Of a stretch of 64,000 nt of DNA, positions 36,157 to 47,963 are shown one piece after another. The notes under the pieces are model-generated. The model was not told the origin of the DNA, did not search any database, and saw only the letters and a program-made list of their open reading frames with translations. Position numbers and translations under genes: made by a program. How positions within the stretch are numbered: position 1 is the stretch's first letter; the number at the start of each line of letters is the position of its first letter. The DNA is from Silene latifolia (lineage: Eukaryota > Streptophyta > Magnoliopsida > Caryophyllales > Caryophyllaceae), in assembly GCF_048544455.1 (NCBI RefSeq), contig NC_133538.1:17637469-17701468 (forward strand). The letters run 5' to 3'.

Positions 36157-37637
36157 ATGTCTTCTGCTGATGCTGGACCTAGTACTTCTGCGCCGGGGGG
36201 TTCCCCGTCGCGCCCTGATGAAGAGGAGGCACTGGTTGTCACCCCGTTAATCGTTGGGGGTCCCAGGCCGCTTTCTCCTGAGATTGATCCAAAATATGTG
36301 GAGGATTTCGAGGATGATGATGATGATGATGATGGTGATGACGGTGATGATGAGGAAATGGCTCATTCTGATGAGGAGAGGCCGCATCTCTTGGATCACG
36401 GCGACGCCTGTAAGATCGGTCCTGATCGTGCCTGGACAAACAAGTTCGCCAGTTGCTCTGGTTCTGAATTTTTTGAACATCATTTCTCCTTCGGCAGGGA
36501 GTATAAGATTGTTATTCCTAAAGAGGGTCAGGCCGTCTGTTGCCCTCCCCCGGGTTGTATCGGCGTATACATCAGACACCTGGAGTATGGACTCCGGTTT
36601 CCTCTGAATGAGTACGTTGTTGCCATTATTAAAGCCATGAACGTCGCCGTGGCCCAACTACATCCGTTGGCCATCAGGACGATTGTTGGTTTTGTATGGT
36701 TGTGTCTTTTCAAAGGGGAGGTCCCAACGGTGAACCTCTTTCGCCGGCTTCACCACCTTCGACAGAATGTCGTAGGTGGCACGGGGTGGTATAGCATACA
36801 GACTGAGCCGGGTTATATTACCGTCTCTAAGCTTACTTCTTGCAAGGACTGGAAGGGGCGGTGGGTATACGTCAAGGTTCCGGAGGATTATCCACTGCCC
36901 CGGTCCTTCCAACACCGTGTCAATTTGCGGTGTGAGAGTCGGGGGGAGCGTGAGAAATATGTTTCCCGGAATAAGCTTAAGATGGACGCCTCGAAGGTCT
37001 ATCTCAATGAGGACGAAAGGCGGGCAATGAAGCTGTTTGAGGCTGAGAAGGATGGGACGCCTAAGGGATGGATGCCCCCGACGCAGATCATTCTTCAGGA
37101 TGAGCTGCTGTGCCATGTCGGCCTCATACCGGCCCTCGAATAGGGTGAGTGGGGTCGGTGTGAGGCCCATCTCTGCTTTTAAATTTTCTGTTTTTGAACT
37201 TTGATTTATTTCTTTTACTTAACTCTTGCTTCGTTTCCTTTGCAGACCGCTTTGGCCCGGAACTGTCTGTTGACGTCCTCGAGAGGTTGGGACTTGACAA
37301 GAACAGGAGAGTTATTGAGTTGCATCCTAAGGCCGCGGCACGCGATCGAAGACCGGCCCCGACCGAACTCATGGATCAGCAGTTGAAGGTTTTGGATGCG
37401 GGGGTGGCTCAGAGGAAGATCGCCGGTAACGTGCCGTGCCGAAAGCCAAGAGCAATGTCTACGGCGGCGACGGCGTCAACTTCAGTTCAACCTTCAATCC
37501 CTGCAGTCCAAAAGGAGAAGGTGGTGGTCGTTGTTGATGTCGAACAGGAGGTCACCGTTGCGGAGGAATCTCCTCTTTTACGTAAGAGAAAAGAGACGGC
37601 TCTGCTTGCCCATTGCTCTGATAATCGAGGCCGGTAA
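36157..37637 (+). pseudogene. Tat element 2 antisense ORF (spliced)
   Basis: The plus-strand frame 36157-37143 starts MSSADAGPSTSAPGG and contains an acidic run (DDDDDDDGDDGDD, about residues 53-66). A domain with YGLRFPLNEYVVAII, VGFVWLCLFKGEVPT and KGRWVYVKVPEDYPL (about residues 135-250) resembles the putative gypsy-type transposon family (PF04195-like). An in-frame TAG at 37141-37143 sits one base before a GTGAGT donor. Removing 37145-37245 continues the phase into DRFGPELSVDVLERLGLD and on to 37637. Downstream the reading is broken, but coiled-coil-like Ala/Glu/Lys segments persist to about 38600. The function in Tat elements is unknown. Confidence 0.72.
37145..37245 (+). other. Predicted intron of antisense ORF (101 bp)
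   Basis: The donor AGG|GTGAGT and the acceptor TTTGCAG|ACC flank a T-rich stretch with a CTTAACT branch-like sequence. Splicing keeps the coding phase. Confidence 0.6.
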
Positions 37638-38800
37638 AGAAATGGGTCCTCCAACCAAGAAGGCCAAGCCTGGTGCATCTAACTTTTGTGGCTCGGTTTA
37701 GCTGGTTCATTAGGCGTTCTGATGAAAAGCTCTACGTATGTCAATAAATGTTGACATGGATGCTTTGTCCGAATTTTTGTAAATCAACCGCCGCCGTCTA
37801 CGGTCCCTCCGAATGGCTATTAGAGAAGCGGCCTGTGCGGTAGACGGGTGATAAGAATGCTTTGCCGCATCTCCTCCTTCCCGAAGCCTTCCCCGCCTGA
37901 TTAGGAAGATCTTTGGCGAAGTGGGCTGACGTGGCTGGTGCTCACATTATGGAGCAAGAAAAGGTCATGGCTAAAGCTGCTCCTGCGCTTGAACGGCTTA
38001 GGCTTGAGCTTGATGCTTCTAAGCAAGAGGCCGAGAAGGCGAAGAAGGACATTCAGGCCGACGAAAATGATTTCCTCGGCGAGCGAAAGCTCGGGGAGGA
38101 TCTTGAAAGGCGGTCCTGGCCGAGAGGGCCAAGGTTGAGGCTGCGGAGGGCGACGCCGCTAAGTCATGGGGGAGGAGCGGGACAAGCTTGACACCTGCTT
38201 TCGACTTTCTTTGTTAAGAAGTAGGAAGAATGGAAGTCTCTGTATTTGGCTCGGTCGAAGGCACACAGAACACAAGGTCAATCCTCGCCCGGAGGGAGGA
38301 GGACATTGAGACGCTCCAAATCGACGTCATCCCTAACATGTGCGCCCAATCACGGGACCAGGCCGAAGAAGCTACCAGGGAAGTAATCGAGAGCTCTTTC
38401 TGACGGCTCCTTCCCGTGGCAAAAATTTGACCAGCTGCTTGATGATAAGGCGGCCTGCGAGCAAAAGGTCAGCGGAGGAGCCGAGGCGAAGAAAGCCGCC
38501 GAGGAGGTCTGCGAAGAAGGCGGCCCATCTTGAAAAGGTGAAGGCGGCCGGGGAGGAAGTTGAGAGGGCAAAGCATGAAGGCTGCCGCAAGTCGGCTCGG
38601 GTCGCCCATCGATGGTGATGCCGTTCTGCTGGCGATGGCGGCGAAATGGCATAGAGAGATGGGTGGTCGTCACCGATTCACCGGCATCTCGGATAGCCAC
38701 TGTTCGGGGCCAACTATTGAGCCTTTCCTCCCTGCCATCTTTTGGCACTTAATGTCTTATGTCTGTAACCTTTTGTTGTTCCTTCTCTTTTTGTAAACTC
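37638..38800 (+). pseudogene. Decayed coiled-coil C-terminus of antisense ORF
   Basis: Plus-strand frames 37913-38191 (MEQEKVMAKAAPALERLRLE, KQEAEKAKKDIQADENDF) and 38340-38620 (AEEPRRRKPPRRSAKKAA-like, shifted) are rich in Ala, Glu, Lys and Arg with heptad-like spacing. This is the usual coiled-coil tail of Tat antisense proteins. At least three frameshifts break it. Confidence 0.5.
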
Positions 38801-38879
38801 TTGGTAGGTTGTGTTTAGGCTATCCCAATGGGGACGGCCGTCGACTTCTTTCTTGTATTACCTGTAAATACTTTAATAA

Positions 38880-39460
38880 GAGTTTGTTTATTTTGCCTCC
38901 GGCTTGGCCGAGGTCTTTATCTCATTTTCTTCTGAGTTGTCTTCTTTCGTTATTAATTGAGCGCTTTTTCCCGTTTCTGCCTTCGGCTTAGCCGAGGCAG
39001 TTAGAATGCGTATCTCAACTGTACTTAACGTTTTTAAACATGTTGGCGTGTCGGTCGCTTCCTCCACCGCCCGAGGCGGTCAGATTTGCGTTTCCCAGCC
39101 GCCGTTGTGAACATGTTAGCGTATCGGTCGTTGTGTCCCCGTCACTCTCGGTCTGGCCGAGGTAATCGGGGCTACGGCGCGACAGCGTTCGTATCTGTAG
39201 ACATGTTGATTGCTTCCTCTTTCACTCTCGGCCTGGCCGAGGCGTCCGACTTGCGTTTCTCAACCGTACTTATACGTTCCTAAGCATGTTGGTCGTTGTG
39301 GCGAGTAACAACTGCTGTGGGCAAGTCGCGTTTCCCTCGTCACTCCCGGCTTTGGCCGAGGCAACCGAGTTTACGTTTTGACTGCTTTCCGTCTCAATAG
39401 TGCCTATACGCTTTTGTACTTCGGGAGTGACTGCCTGGCTTTGGCCGCGGCGTCTACTTT
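38880..39460. repeat. Diverged GGCCGAGG-centred repeats in Tat 3' region
   Basis: The word CTCGGCYTGGCCGAGG or a close variant recurs at about 38897, 38980, 39150, 39230, 39347 and 39430, with 70-170 bases between copies. Several copies are followed by a conserved-looking CGTTTYTCAACYGTACTT segment. Each core is an imperfect palindrome (CTCGGCC...GGCCGAG). It lies between pol and the antisense ORF, where Tat elements often hold tandem repeats. Confidence 0.65.
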
Positions 39461-39569
39461 GGTAGGACTATGGAGGGGGATTCTTCATTTTGATGGAAAA
39501 CTTGGAACACTTTTCATTAGATATAATCATGCGTTGGGGTGCCCACATCGGTCTCGGACACCTATGCCG

Positions 39570-40797
39570 CTATATGAAGTATTTGCTAAGGTTGTCGGTG
39601 TTCCAGTGGCTCATTAGAGGCACATATTCCATGTCTGTCAGCCGGTATGTACCCGGCCTCATTTCTTCAACCACTTTGTAGGGTCCTTCCCAGTTGGCCG
39701 TCATCTTGCCATGGATGTTTCCTTTGTTGGTGGCGGCCGACTTTCTTAGGACTAGATCTTCTACTCTTAAGTCCCTTTTGTGGACCCTTCGGTTGTAGGC
39801 TCTTCTCATTCTGTTTTGGTAAACGGCTAAGTTGAGTCGTGCCGTGTCTCGACTTTCTTCGACCAGGTATAGGGAGGCTCTCAGGCCTTCCTCATTTTCG
39901 ACTGGGTCTAAGGTTTGCGTTCTGAATGTCAGCACCGATGCTTCAATTGGTAGGATGGCTTCAGATCCATAGACAAGGTGAATGGACTGTATCCCGTTGC
40001 TTCTTTCTCCGTGGTTCTAAGGGACCACAGGACTCCGGGTAGTTCATCAGCCCACCTTCCCTTTAGATCTTCAACCTTCTTTTTCAGCCCGTTTAGGATT
40101 GTTTTATTAGCCGCCTCCGCCGCCCGTTGCTCGAGGGTGGCGGAGGAGGAGAGTATGCAAACTTGATACCGAGTTCTTCTAGCCGCCATCACCGTGTCAC
40201 TCCAAAACTCTCGACCGTGGTCAAATACCATGACTTGGGGTAACCCAAAACGAGTTATTACGTTCTCCCAAATCACCTTTCTTACGGCCGCCGTGGTCTT
40301 GGCGAGTGCTGCGCGACTTCGACCCATTTGGTGAAGTAATCAACGGCGACGATCAGGTACTTCCTTCCTCCGGAGGCCGTCGGAAATGGCCCTAATAAAT
40401 CCATCCCCCACTGTGCAAATGGTAGGGGGCTAAGTACTGGCTGCAAGTCTCGGGAAGGTGCATGTATCACCGGAGCATGCATCTGACAATTCTTGCACTT
40501 CTTGGTCTTAGTTCTGGAATCTTCAAGCATGGTAGGCCAGAAGTAGCCGGCTCGGAGAGCTTTGTGGGCTAGCGTTCTTGCCCCCATGTGATGTCCACCG
40601 ATGCCTTCGTGAATCTCTGTCAGTATGAGTTCCGCGTCGGCTGGGCCGACACATTTCAAAAGTGGTCTTATCACGGACCTTCTGTATAGTTCTCCTTCGA
40701 ACACCAAGTATCTTGCGGCGATCCTCTTTATCTTCTCGAGAGAGACTGCGGTCCTCCCAAACTCTTTTGTTAGTTTGTATTTCATTATCGGAGTCAT
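39570..40797 (-). pseudogene. Tat element 2 integrase
   Basis: Frame 40797-40282 carries the zinc-binding region (HEGIGGHHMGARTLAH ... CKNCQMHAP) and the first Asp (WGMDLLGPFP, then VDYFTKWVEV). Frame 40327-39929 has the second Asp block (VMVFDHGREFWSD) and the Glu block (EAANKTILNGLKKK, LWSLRTTEKEATGYSPF). Frame 39935-39570 is the C-terminal domain (LRVEDLVLRK, NWEGPYKVVEE, NTDNLSKYFI). All three catalytic residues are present. Two frame changes (near 40300 and 39930) prevent a single protein. Confidence 0.9.
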
Positions 40798-41526
40798 TCA
40801 CGTTGTCTCGCTTCTATGTCGCCCACCATGCCGATGGTCTCGGTGATGCTTTTCGCATTCCTCGATATCCACCAAAGACAGTTGGTGACATTCTTGATGG
40901 TTGAATGGCCGTTTTGAGAGAGTGTCGGCTCGGTTGTTCTCGGACACAGGGATGCATTGGATTTGGAAAGATTTCAATTTTGCGGTGTCAGCTTTTACTC
41001 TTTCCAGGTATCTTACCATCCCATCGCCTCGAGCCTCATACTCTCCTCGATTTGGTTAGTCACCAATAGTGAGTCTCTTCAACACAATGTGTTCCGCCCC
41101 GGCGACTCTAGCTAGCTCGACTCCGATTATCACCGCCTCGTATTCGGATTCGTTGTTTGAGGCCGAGAAGGTAAATTTCAAGGCATACTCAAACTCGTCC
41201 CCGTTTGGGCGATGATAAGGATGCCGCTCTGAGTTTCTTTTGTAGAGGACCCGTCGGTATATACTTCCCATACGCCGGGCTGGGATTCTTCTTGGTATGT
41301 GCACTCGGCCAGGAAGTCTGCAAGTGCCTGCCCCTTTATCGAGGGCCTCGGCCTGTATTGAATGCCGAAGCCCGATAGCTCTCTTGCCCATTTGATGAGC
41401 TCCGGATTGTTCAAATTTTTCCAATGTTTTCTCCAATGGTTGGTCGGTTAAGACCATCACGGATCTTGCGTCGAAGTAAGGTTTCGGTTTCCTTGCGGCA
41501 ACGGCGACGCAAAGGCGCTTTTTCAA
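40798..41526 (-). pseudogene. Tat element 2 RNase H and archaeal-type RNase H
   Basis: Overlapping minus frames hold the end of the retroviral-type RNase H (PYFDARSVMVLTDQPL, then ELSGFGIQYRPRPSIKGQAL) and the archaeal-type RNase H typical of Tat (WEVYTDGSSTKETQSGILI; FEYALKFTFSASNNESEYEA; LARVAGAEHIVLK). Frame 41019-40798 (LKSFQIQCIPVSENNRADTL) ends the region. Frameshifts occur near 41410 and 41060. The catalytic Asp and Glu (YTDGSS, ESEYEA) are intact. Confidence 0.87.
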
Positions 41527-42419
41527 TCGGTGGGTAATTTCTCTCGGCGGGTAGCAATGTATGGTGACAAAGTAGATTGGGTGTTGCTTTGCTTGTCTTC
41601 TTCTCGATGATTACGACCGACCGTGGCCGAGGTAACTGCTATGTATAGATATAGCGTCTCCCCCAGCATCGGCCTGGACAGGGTCGGGAGAGTTTGAAGA
41701 TGAGCTTTCAGTTGCCTGAAAGCTGTGCTCTGTTCCTCCCCCCAGCTGAAGTCTTTATTCCCCTTCAACACTTTGAAGAATGGGGTGCTTTTGTCGGCTG
41801 ACCGAGAGATGAAACGGGCGAGAGCCGCCATCCTCCCGGTCAACATCATAATCTCTTTTCGATTCCTCGGCTCCGGTAGGTCTAGTATTGCTTGGACTTT
41901 CTCTGGATTGGCATCAATACCCCTGGCGCTGACAAGTACGCCGAGGAACTTACCTGCCTGGACACCGAAGTTGCATTTCATTGGGTTAAGTTTCATCTTG
42001 TATTTCCTTAGTGAACAAAATGTTTCGCTCAAGTCGGCCAAGTGCTCGCTGTCAGACTTGCTTTTTACAATAGCATCGTCGACGTAAGCCTCGATGTTTC
42101 GCCCTTTTTTATCTTGAAACACTTTGTCCACCAGCCTAGTGTAAGTTGCGCCAGCGTTTTTCAAACCGAACGGCATCATTTTATACATGTATGTGTCGTG
42201 TATGGTGATGAATGCGCACTTAGGCATGTCTTCTTCGGCCATAAATACCTGATGGTACCCTGAGAAGGCGTCGAGCAGGCTCAGCATAGTGTAGCCTGCC
42301 GTTGCGTCTATTAAACTATCTATTCGAGGCAAGGGATAGCAATCTTTAGGGCATGCTTTATTAAGATTTGTAAAATCAACACACATCCTCCATCCCCCTG
42401 ATGACTTCTTCACCATCAC
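41523..42419 (-). pseudogene. Tat element 2 reverse transcriptase
   Basis: A 298-codon minus frame covers most of RT: KKSSGGWRMCVDFTNLNKAC, LSLLDAFSGYHQVFMAEED, MPFGLKNAGATYTRLVDKVF, the intact YVDDAIVKSK catalytic box, and the thumb (FGVQAGKFLGVLVSARGID). RNase H begins at its end (GETLYLYIAVTSATV). The fingers start in the preceding frame at 42376-42480. Only the overlap with that frame (near 42400) appears shifted, so the RT body itself is uninterrupted. Confidence 0.92.
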
Positions 42420-43698
42420 CAGTACAAGGCATGATAAAGCCCGCCTCTAATAGTTTATCTACCTCGGCCTTGATGGCGTCATCCTTTTCGGCCGAGGAGT
42501 TCCTCATCTTCTGCTTGACAGGGCGAGCGTTGGAGAGTACGTTCAGCTTGTGAACGATTACCTCTCGGCTCACACCTGGCATCTCGGCGGCTGAGTACGC
42601 GAAGACGTCTTTGTTCTTTCTCAGCAGGTCTAGGAGGTCGGCTCTGAAATTTGGCTCCAGGCCGACACCGACAGTTACGGTGCGTCCTGGGTCAATCTCC
42701 ACTTGCTCGGTCTCGGCTCCCTCGACCATACTGACGTTGTTGGTGCTCATCGGATCACCCTCCTGTCGTAAGGATGGGTTCTTCCCCTTCTTTGATTTCT
42801 TCTCCACTTTGAGGGATTGCATGTTACACCCTCTGGCAGATATTTGGACATTGATAATTTCGTCTCTCTCGTCCTTTGAGATGAGCTTTTGTGCCTCCCC
42901 CCGGTCCGAGACATACATCAGTGTCAGGGCCCGGATGGACATTACAGCATCGGCCTCGCTCAAAGTAACCCGGCCTATCAGAACATTGTAGGCGGACGAA
43001 CCATTAATGACCACGAACTCAGATAAAACGTTCTTGGCCGCATCCGCCTCGCCGAACATCACCGATAACCTGATTGACCCCAGGGGTACTAGGCCGGCCC
43101 CAGAGAAGCTGTACAGTGGGTTGGTGCAGGGACTCAGGTCCTCAATCTTCAGACCGAGGTTGAGGAAGCATTCCCTGAACATGATGTTTGTGTAGGCGCC
43201 TGTATCAATTAGGCACCTCTTAACCAAGTGGTTGGATATGTCCAGGTGGACTACCAGCGGGTCACTGTGCGGGGCTACGACTCCTTCGTAGTCTTTCTTT
43301 CCGATGGTTATATCGGGGACGGTGGAAGCGGGGACTGCTGTGGTGGGCACAAAGTTGATGGCTTGGTAAAGCTCATTTAGGTGCCGTTTGTGCCCATTAG
43401 TCGATCCTCCGTTCTCGTTTCCTCCGATAACCACCTGGATCACTCCCATCCTCTGGAATACTGATTTCCTGTTCGCCCTGCCGGAGCTCGTTTCCGGGAC
43501 CCCAGCTACGTACTTGCTGAGGGCCCCCTTCCGGATCAGCTCCTCGATGGCGTTCTTCAGATAACGACAGTCGTCGGTCTTATGGCCGGGCTGGCCGTGG
43601 TAATCGCAAAATTGGTTTGCGTCGCCCTCCGCCCTCGTCTTGGGGGGTCTTGCCCACTTCTGCCCTTCATTCTTGCTCGGGGCATAGACCTCGGCCAT
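42376..43698 (-). pseudogene. Tat element 2 gag C-terminus, protease and start of RT
   Basis: One 440-codon minus frame runs from the gag zinc knuckle (CDYHGQPGHKTDDC, about residues 31-44) through a linker into the aspartic protease. The protease active site is CLIDTGAYTNIMF (residues about 160-172), with the catalytic DTG intact. A substrate-binding part follows (NVLIGRVTLSEADAVMS), then the RT lead-in (DVFAYSAAEMPGV, ARPVKQKMR, AEVDKLLEAGFI). This long uninterrupted stretch is the best-preserved coding segment of the window. Confidence 0.9.
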
Positions 43699-44971
43699 GA
43701 TTTGACCGGGGGTGAGACCGTGATACCTCTTCCGGGTGTATGGTCCCGAACTCCCCGGCGCCCGCCGAGCTCGTTTCTGTTAGATCTTTCAGGCCGTGAC
43801 CTATTCATGTCACGGTGACCTTCATCGATATTCTCCCGGCGGCTCCTCCTTTCCCGGTGCCCAGCTCACCGTGGCCTACCCAGTCTTGTGGTAATCCTCC
43901 ACCTTTACGGCTTGGTCCGCCATCTTTTGGCGGAGTCCGGGTTGAGGACCTCGCACTTGATCGGCTCATTTTTGAGCTCGCCTTTCGGGAGGCCTTTAAT
44001 CGGTCGAAGGCCGCCGATTCGGTGTTCGGCTCGCGGATCTGGCTGAGCTTTTGCATCGAACCTCTTCACATAGCTTCGTTGAGACTCGTCCTCCCCCTGT
44101 CGGATAGTGAGCAGATCCGATGTCTCCACGGCCCTTCTCCTGTTGCAGGCGTACTGGGCTATGAAGTTATCCCTTAGATCGGCGTAGCAGGATACCGAAC
44201 CATTAGGCAGCCCCTTGTACCAACTCTGGGCCATCCCATGCAGGGTTGTTGGGAAGACTCGGCACCATACCTCATTAGGCTGTTCTCATACCGACATGTA
44301 AGACTCGAAAGCCTCGGCGTGGTCGGTAGGGTCACTGTCCCCTTTGTATGATAGGGACGGCAGCTTCAGTTTGGTCGGCACGGAGACTCCGAGGACATAA
44401 GCACTGAGGGGCTGTCTGACCATGTGTCGAATGACACGCGGCGATCGGCTCCTCGCAACCCTTGTCCGGCTTCTCTCCCCGTGGCGGGAAGGGCTTCTTG
44501 TTGTCTGACTTTGGAGAGTCGGACTTCTTTCTTCATTTCTTCGAGGGTGGCCTCGTTGTTGCCGCGGCGCCGCTGTCCTCCCTCGAGGTGGGGAAGGACT
44601 TTGGTCTACCACTGACACCACGGGCACCGCCGGCGTCCTTGCATGCTCATCTCCTTGTATTGCTCCGGTCAAGTTGATCGGAGTCACTTTATGGGCCCTG
44701 GTCACCTGCGGGTGTGCTGCCGTCACCGTCGTTGCGGCGGGGTGATCGCGTATTACCCATCGTGTCCAGGAACGCCTTTGTTTGGCGCATCGACCACATG
44801 TCCCATGACATTGACTTGGCTGGTGGGCAGCGGTGTTTACAGTAGTATGGGCATCCCGTCGCCGGTTGAATGACTCGGCGGTGGGGGACTGCCCAATCTC
44901 GGACTATGGACTGTGTCATCCTGATAGAATGCAGTTTCGTCGCTCACAATTACTTCTTGTTGCTTTGACAT
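43557..44971 (-). pseudogene. Tat element 2 gag, frameshifted
   Basis: The probable start is the ATG at 44971-44969 (MSKQQEVIVSDETAFYQDD). The coding frame then switches near 44840-44920 and reads an Arg/Ser/Pro-rich region (44726-44286) ending KLPSLSYKGDSDPTDHAEAF. A further shift follows to 44234-43905, the capsid core (AQSWYKGLPNGSVSCYADL, DLLTIRQGEDESQRSYVKRF). The segment 43808-43557 links to the zinc-knuckle frame. The block order matches Tat gag. At least three frameshifts are present. Confidence 0.85.
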
Positions 44972-45042
44972 CTTCTTAGCTTGCTGGGTGGGTTTTGTTT
45001 TGTTTTTTTTGTAAGGGATTTGACTAGCTTTTCGTATTGAGG

Positions 45043-45061
45043 TTCCTACAGACGGCGCCAA
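45043..45061 (-). promoter_or_regulatory. Tat element 2 primer-binding site
   Basis: The minus strand reads TTGGCGCCGTCTGTAGGAA directly inside the 5' LTR, a form common in plant Tat elements. Confidence 0.8.
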
Positions 45062-45062
45062 T

Positions 45063-45647
45063 TGTTCCGGGTGCAATTCCGGAGCAGGATTTGTTACCAC
45101 GTAAGCTTGTAGAATGATGACTTTGCTTGACTCTTCCTTTCGGCCTCTCCTGAAACAATGAACAAACTGAGGGCTCGGCTTGGTACCGAGCGAACTCACT
45201 CCGACGCTCAAGTCAGTAAACTTAAAGGGATTAAGTTGTGTGTTACTTGGCAAAGTATATTGTAGAGAGATAAGGGAGTTTGTACCAGATTAATTGTGGA
45301 TTATTAGCTTGTTTTTTGGATCCTTTCCTCAATGAGGGTTGAGGAATATTTATAGACTTTCACCTTTTGTCACGTAGTGGCCAAGTGGCAGAGCAGGTGG
45401 AAAGACTATTCTACCCTCGGCCGAGGGACCCATGGCAGGCCGGCGGGCCCTGTTGACTCCATGCAGAGGGGTCTTGGATGTGAGTACGCGGATGTGTATC
45501 CCGGCTGGCTAGTTGCCTAGCCGAGACCCAAGTGACAGGCCGACTGGCTGCGTCGGTTAGGCTGTCCAAGGTGTTGACTTGTTGTGGATATCTTTGACCT
45601 TGCTCAATATGTTGACTCGGTCAGCGGGTGCAGAATATGCCCCATCA
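45063..45647 (-). mobile_element. Tat element 2 5' LTR
   Basis: TGTTCCGGG...CCCCATCA, 585 bp. On the minus strand a CTATAAATA box lies at about 45349-45357, placing transcription towards gag. Confidence 0.93.
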
Positions 45648-45652
45648 GTAAT

Positions 45653-46399
45653 AATAAGAGAACAAGAAATTAAAATAAATAGAGTATTGAGATAAAGGAG
45701 AAAGGAATGAGTACAATCTAATAGAATCCGGCGTAAAGAACAATCCACCAAAGTAAGAGCAAAGTTAAGAGACTAAGCAGTCAAGAGTGTTTAAAGATAT
45801 GAAGAGAGATTAAGCAGAAAAGTCAGAAGTGTTTTATGACCTAATTACGACTCCCTTATATAGGGGAGCGAAAATTAACATAATTAAACCTATCACGGAT
45901 TACTAAAACCCGTGTAACACAGCAATCTACTCGATCGAGTACATTCAGACTAATCGATCGAGGTCTTCTCCAGCAAATCTACTCGATCGAGCACTTTAGG
46001 CTCTCGATCGAGTAACTCCATAAAAGCACATTTCAATCGAGTATAAAAGACTACTCGATCGACCTTCTGTTCCTGCCAAACCACTCGATCGAACTCCAGA
46101 ACATCTCGATCGAGTGCTTTCCACTGAGAACAGCCTTCAACTCGTCTTGGCAGCTCCATATGACCTTCATTCACGCATCCCGAGGTACGACTCTTGCTCT
46201 AACAACTCCGTCTCCTTACAATGCCGGCTAAATGGGACGAATAAGGGGTGATTCCGCTACTTTCGGGTCCATTTCTGCAATTAAGACAAAATAAACCAAA
46301 GTAACCAATTCAGGGTAATTTGCAATATAAAGCGATAAAAAAAGGCATAGAAATGCGTGCAATAAGAGGCTAAAAAGTCTATATAAATTGCACGTATCA
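45653..46399 (-). mobile_element. Athila 3' LTR, proximal part
   Basis: Continues the LTR broken at 34921 and ends CACGTATCA at 46399. It contains seven CGATCGA palindrome cores (45932-46113) and a 30-base segment (about 46238-46275) that is absent from the other LTR. A minus-strand CTATATAAG TATA box is at about 45852. Confidence 0.92.
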
Positions 46400-46411
46400 A
46401 ATCTCCCCAAA
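46400..46411 (-). promoter_or_regulatory. Athila polypurine tract
   Basis: The minus strand reads TTTGGGGAGATT abutting the 3' LTR start, the plus-strand primer position. Confidence 0.75.
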
Positions 46412-47963
46412 CCGAACATTTACTCGTCCTCGAGTAAACTAAATTAATAGTCATAGCTACAGCAGTCAATATGCAAACGAGTTGTATGATATCCATAAAT
46501 AAGCTGACCTATCGACCTTGCAAAACCATAAAAATCGGACTCTCACGGGTCACTCTTCTCTCATGAAGCAAAGGGTGAAAGTATATGTGAAAGAGAGAAA
46601 GAGAAGACAGTCACTCACCTAAACTGCGACCTACATAACATGCATGCAACAAAAATGATAGACGATTCAAGTACCATACATACATTCCAACCAACAATAT
46701 CCGTCACAGCCGAGGGCTTACAAAAGATATGGGAAAGTGAGGTTACAGGTAAGAAAAGGCAAAATAAATTATGGAAATGTGGAGGTAAAGCGTCAAGCTA
46801 GCACCAAAACAGGACCATGTAAGACCATCCGAATCTTAGCTGTCTAGAAAATAAAGCACAAGTGAGCCCTTCATTGGCACACAACTCATTACCCAGTACA
46901 CAATCTCCTCAAAAAGATACAAATAAGAGTGGAGGATTAGACCGTCACAAACTTCCCTTTTTTTAATACGGTCTCATCTTTTCAAATTCTCCTTTTTTTT
47001 CTTTTCTTTCTTTCTTCTTTTTTTCTGTTCACGTTTTTTCATTTTCATTTTTTTTGTATTTTTCATCCTTTTCCATGCTTTTCTCATTTTCCTGCCCACA
47101 TTTCTTCCTTTTCTACCAACTCTATATAAATGAGAACAAACCAACTAGCAGCAATAAAAATATACCACAAAAATTACACTAAACTAGCTTGATAGGCAGG
47201 CTTAATTTGGGTGTAGCTAATGGGTCAAAAGGCTATTTTTTGCAAATGTGGAGCTAAATGGGTGAAAATGAAAGAAAGAGGGAAATTGTAAGCACCTCCC
47301 TGCATGTGACACCGACCACAAACCCGAATGTACGCAAGTACAAGCAATCGAATCTCATAAATGTGCAAAAGTGATGAACATGTTATGCAAGGAGTACTAC
47401 TCTCAATTCCTACATGAACTGGTCATGAATGACACCAGTGATATGGCTCTAAAGCTCAGAAATTGTAAAGTAGGTTGTCAAGTTACAGGTCAAGTCTACA
47501 CAGTCAGCTATATTTTTGACATTAACTCGTAGATATGCGCATGACTAAAGTAATAACTGTCAATTAGATGCAAGGCTTAAGTGATATGACAAGTTAAAGT
47601 GCAGTGTCATCATGGAAATCTACCGTTCTGACTGAACTTATATGCAAAATGAAATGTGAATATTTTTTGAATTTTTAACATTTTCTAATTTTTTTTGGAT
47701 TTTTGATGAATTTTTTTTTGAAATAAATTACAATGCAAACAAAAAGTACAATACCCTTCCCAAACCAAAACGGACAACGCCCTCATTGTCCTCCAGCATA
47801 CACCAGCAGATATATAATGGGAAAGGGGTATATACAACCAATAAATGAATGAAAAACAATAAATAGAAAGGAGACAAAAATAAAGAAAAGAGCAAGATAT
47901 ACATACAAAATGACGAACTTCCCCAAACCAGCCAGAAAAATGGGGAAGTGAGTAGACCAGCAG
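46412..47963 (-). other. Athila 3' untranslated region
   Basis: AT-rich DNA with T-rich tracts on the plus strand (46957-47110, 47645-47720) and no credible frame. Confidence 0.55.

Larger units (their letters stand above)
34922..45647 (-). mobile_element. Ty3/gypsy Tat-lineage element 2, nearly complete
   Basis: LTRs 34922-35514 (593 bp) and 45063-45647 (585 bp) flank gag, protease, RT, RNase H, archaeal-type RNase H and integrase on the minus strand, plus an antisense ORF on the plus strand. The duplication GTAAT is perfect (34917-34921 and 45648-45652) and lies in the Athila LTR. By eye the two LTRs differ at about 13 positions plus one 8-bp indel, so it is the youngest large insertion here. 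Frameshifts in gag, RNase H and integrase still make it defective. Confidence 0.93.

Noticed and set aside
42611..42991. 126-codon plus-strand frame inside Tat pol
   Set aside because: A shadow of the well-supported minus-strand protease frame; no independent features.
45932..46113. CRISPR-like array (short palindromic repeats with variable spacers)
   Set aside because: The spacing is irregular, repeats are only 10-14 bases and vary, the sequence is plant retrotransposon LTR and no cas genes exist.
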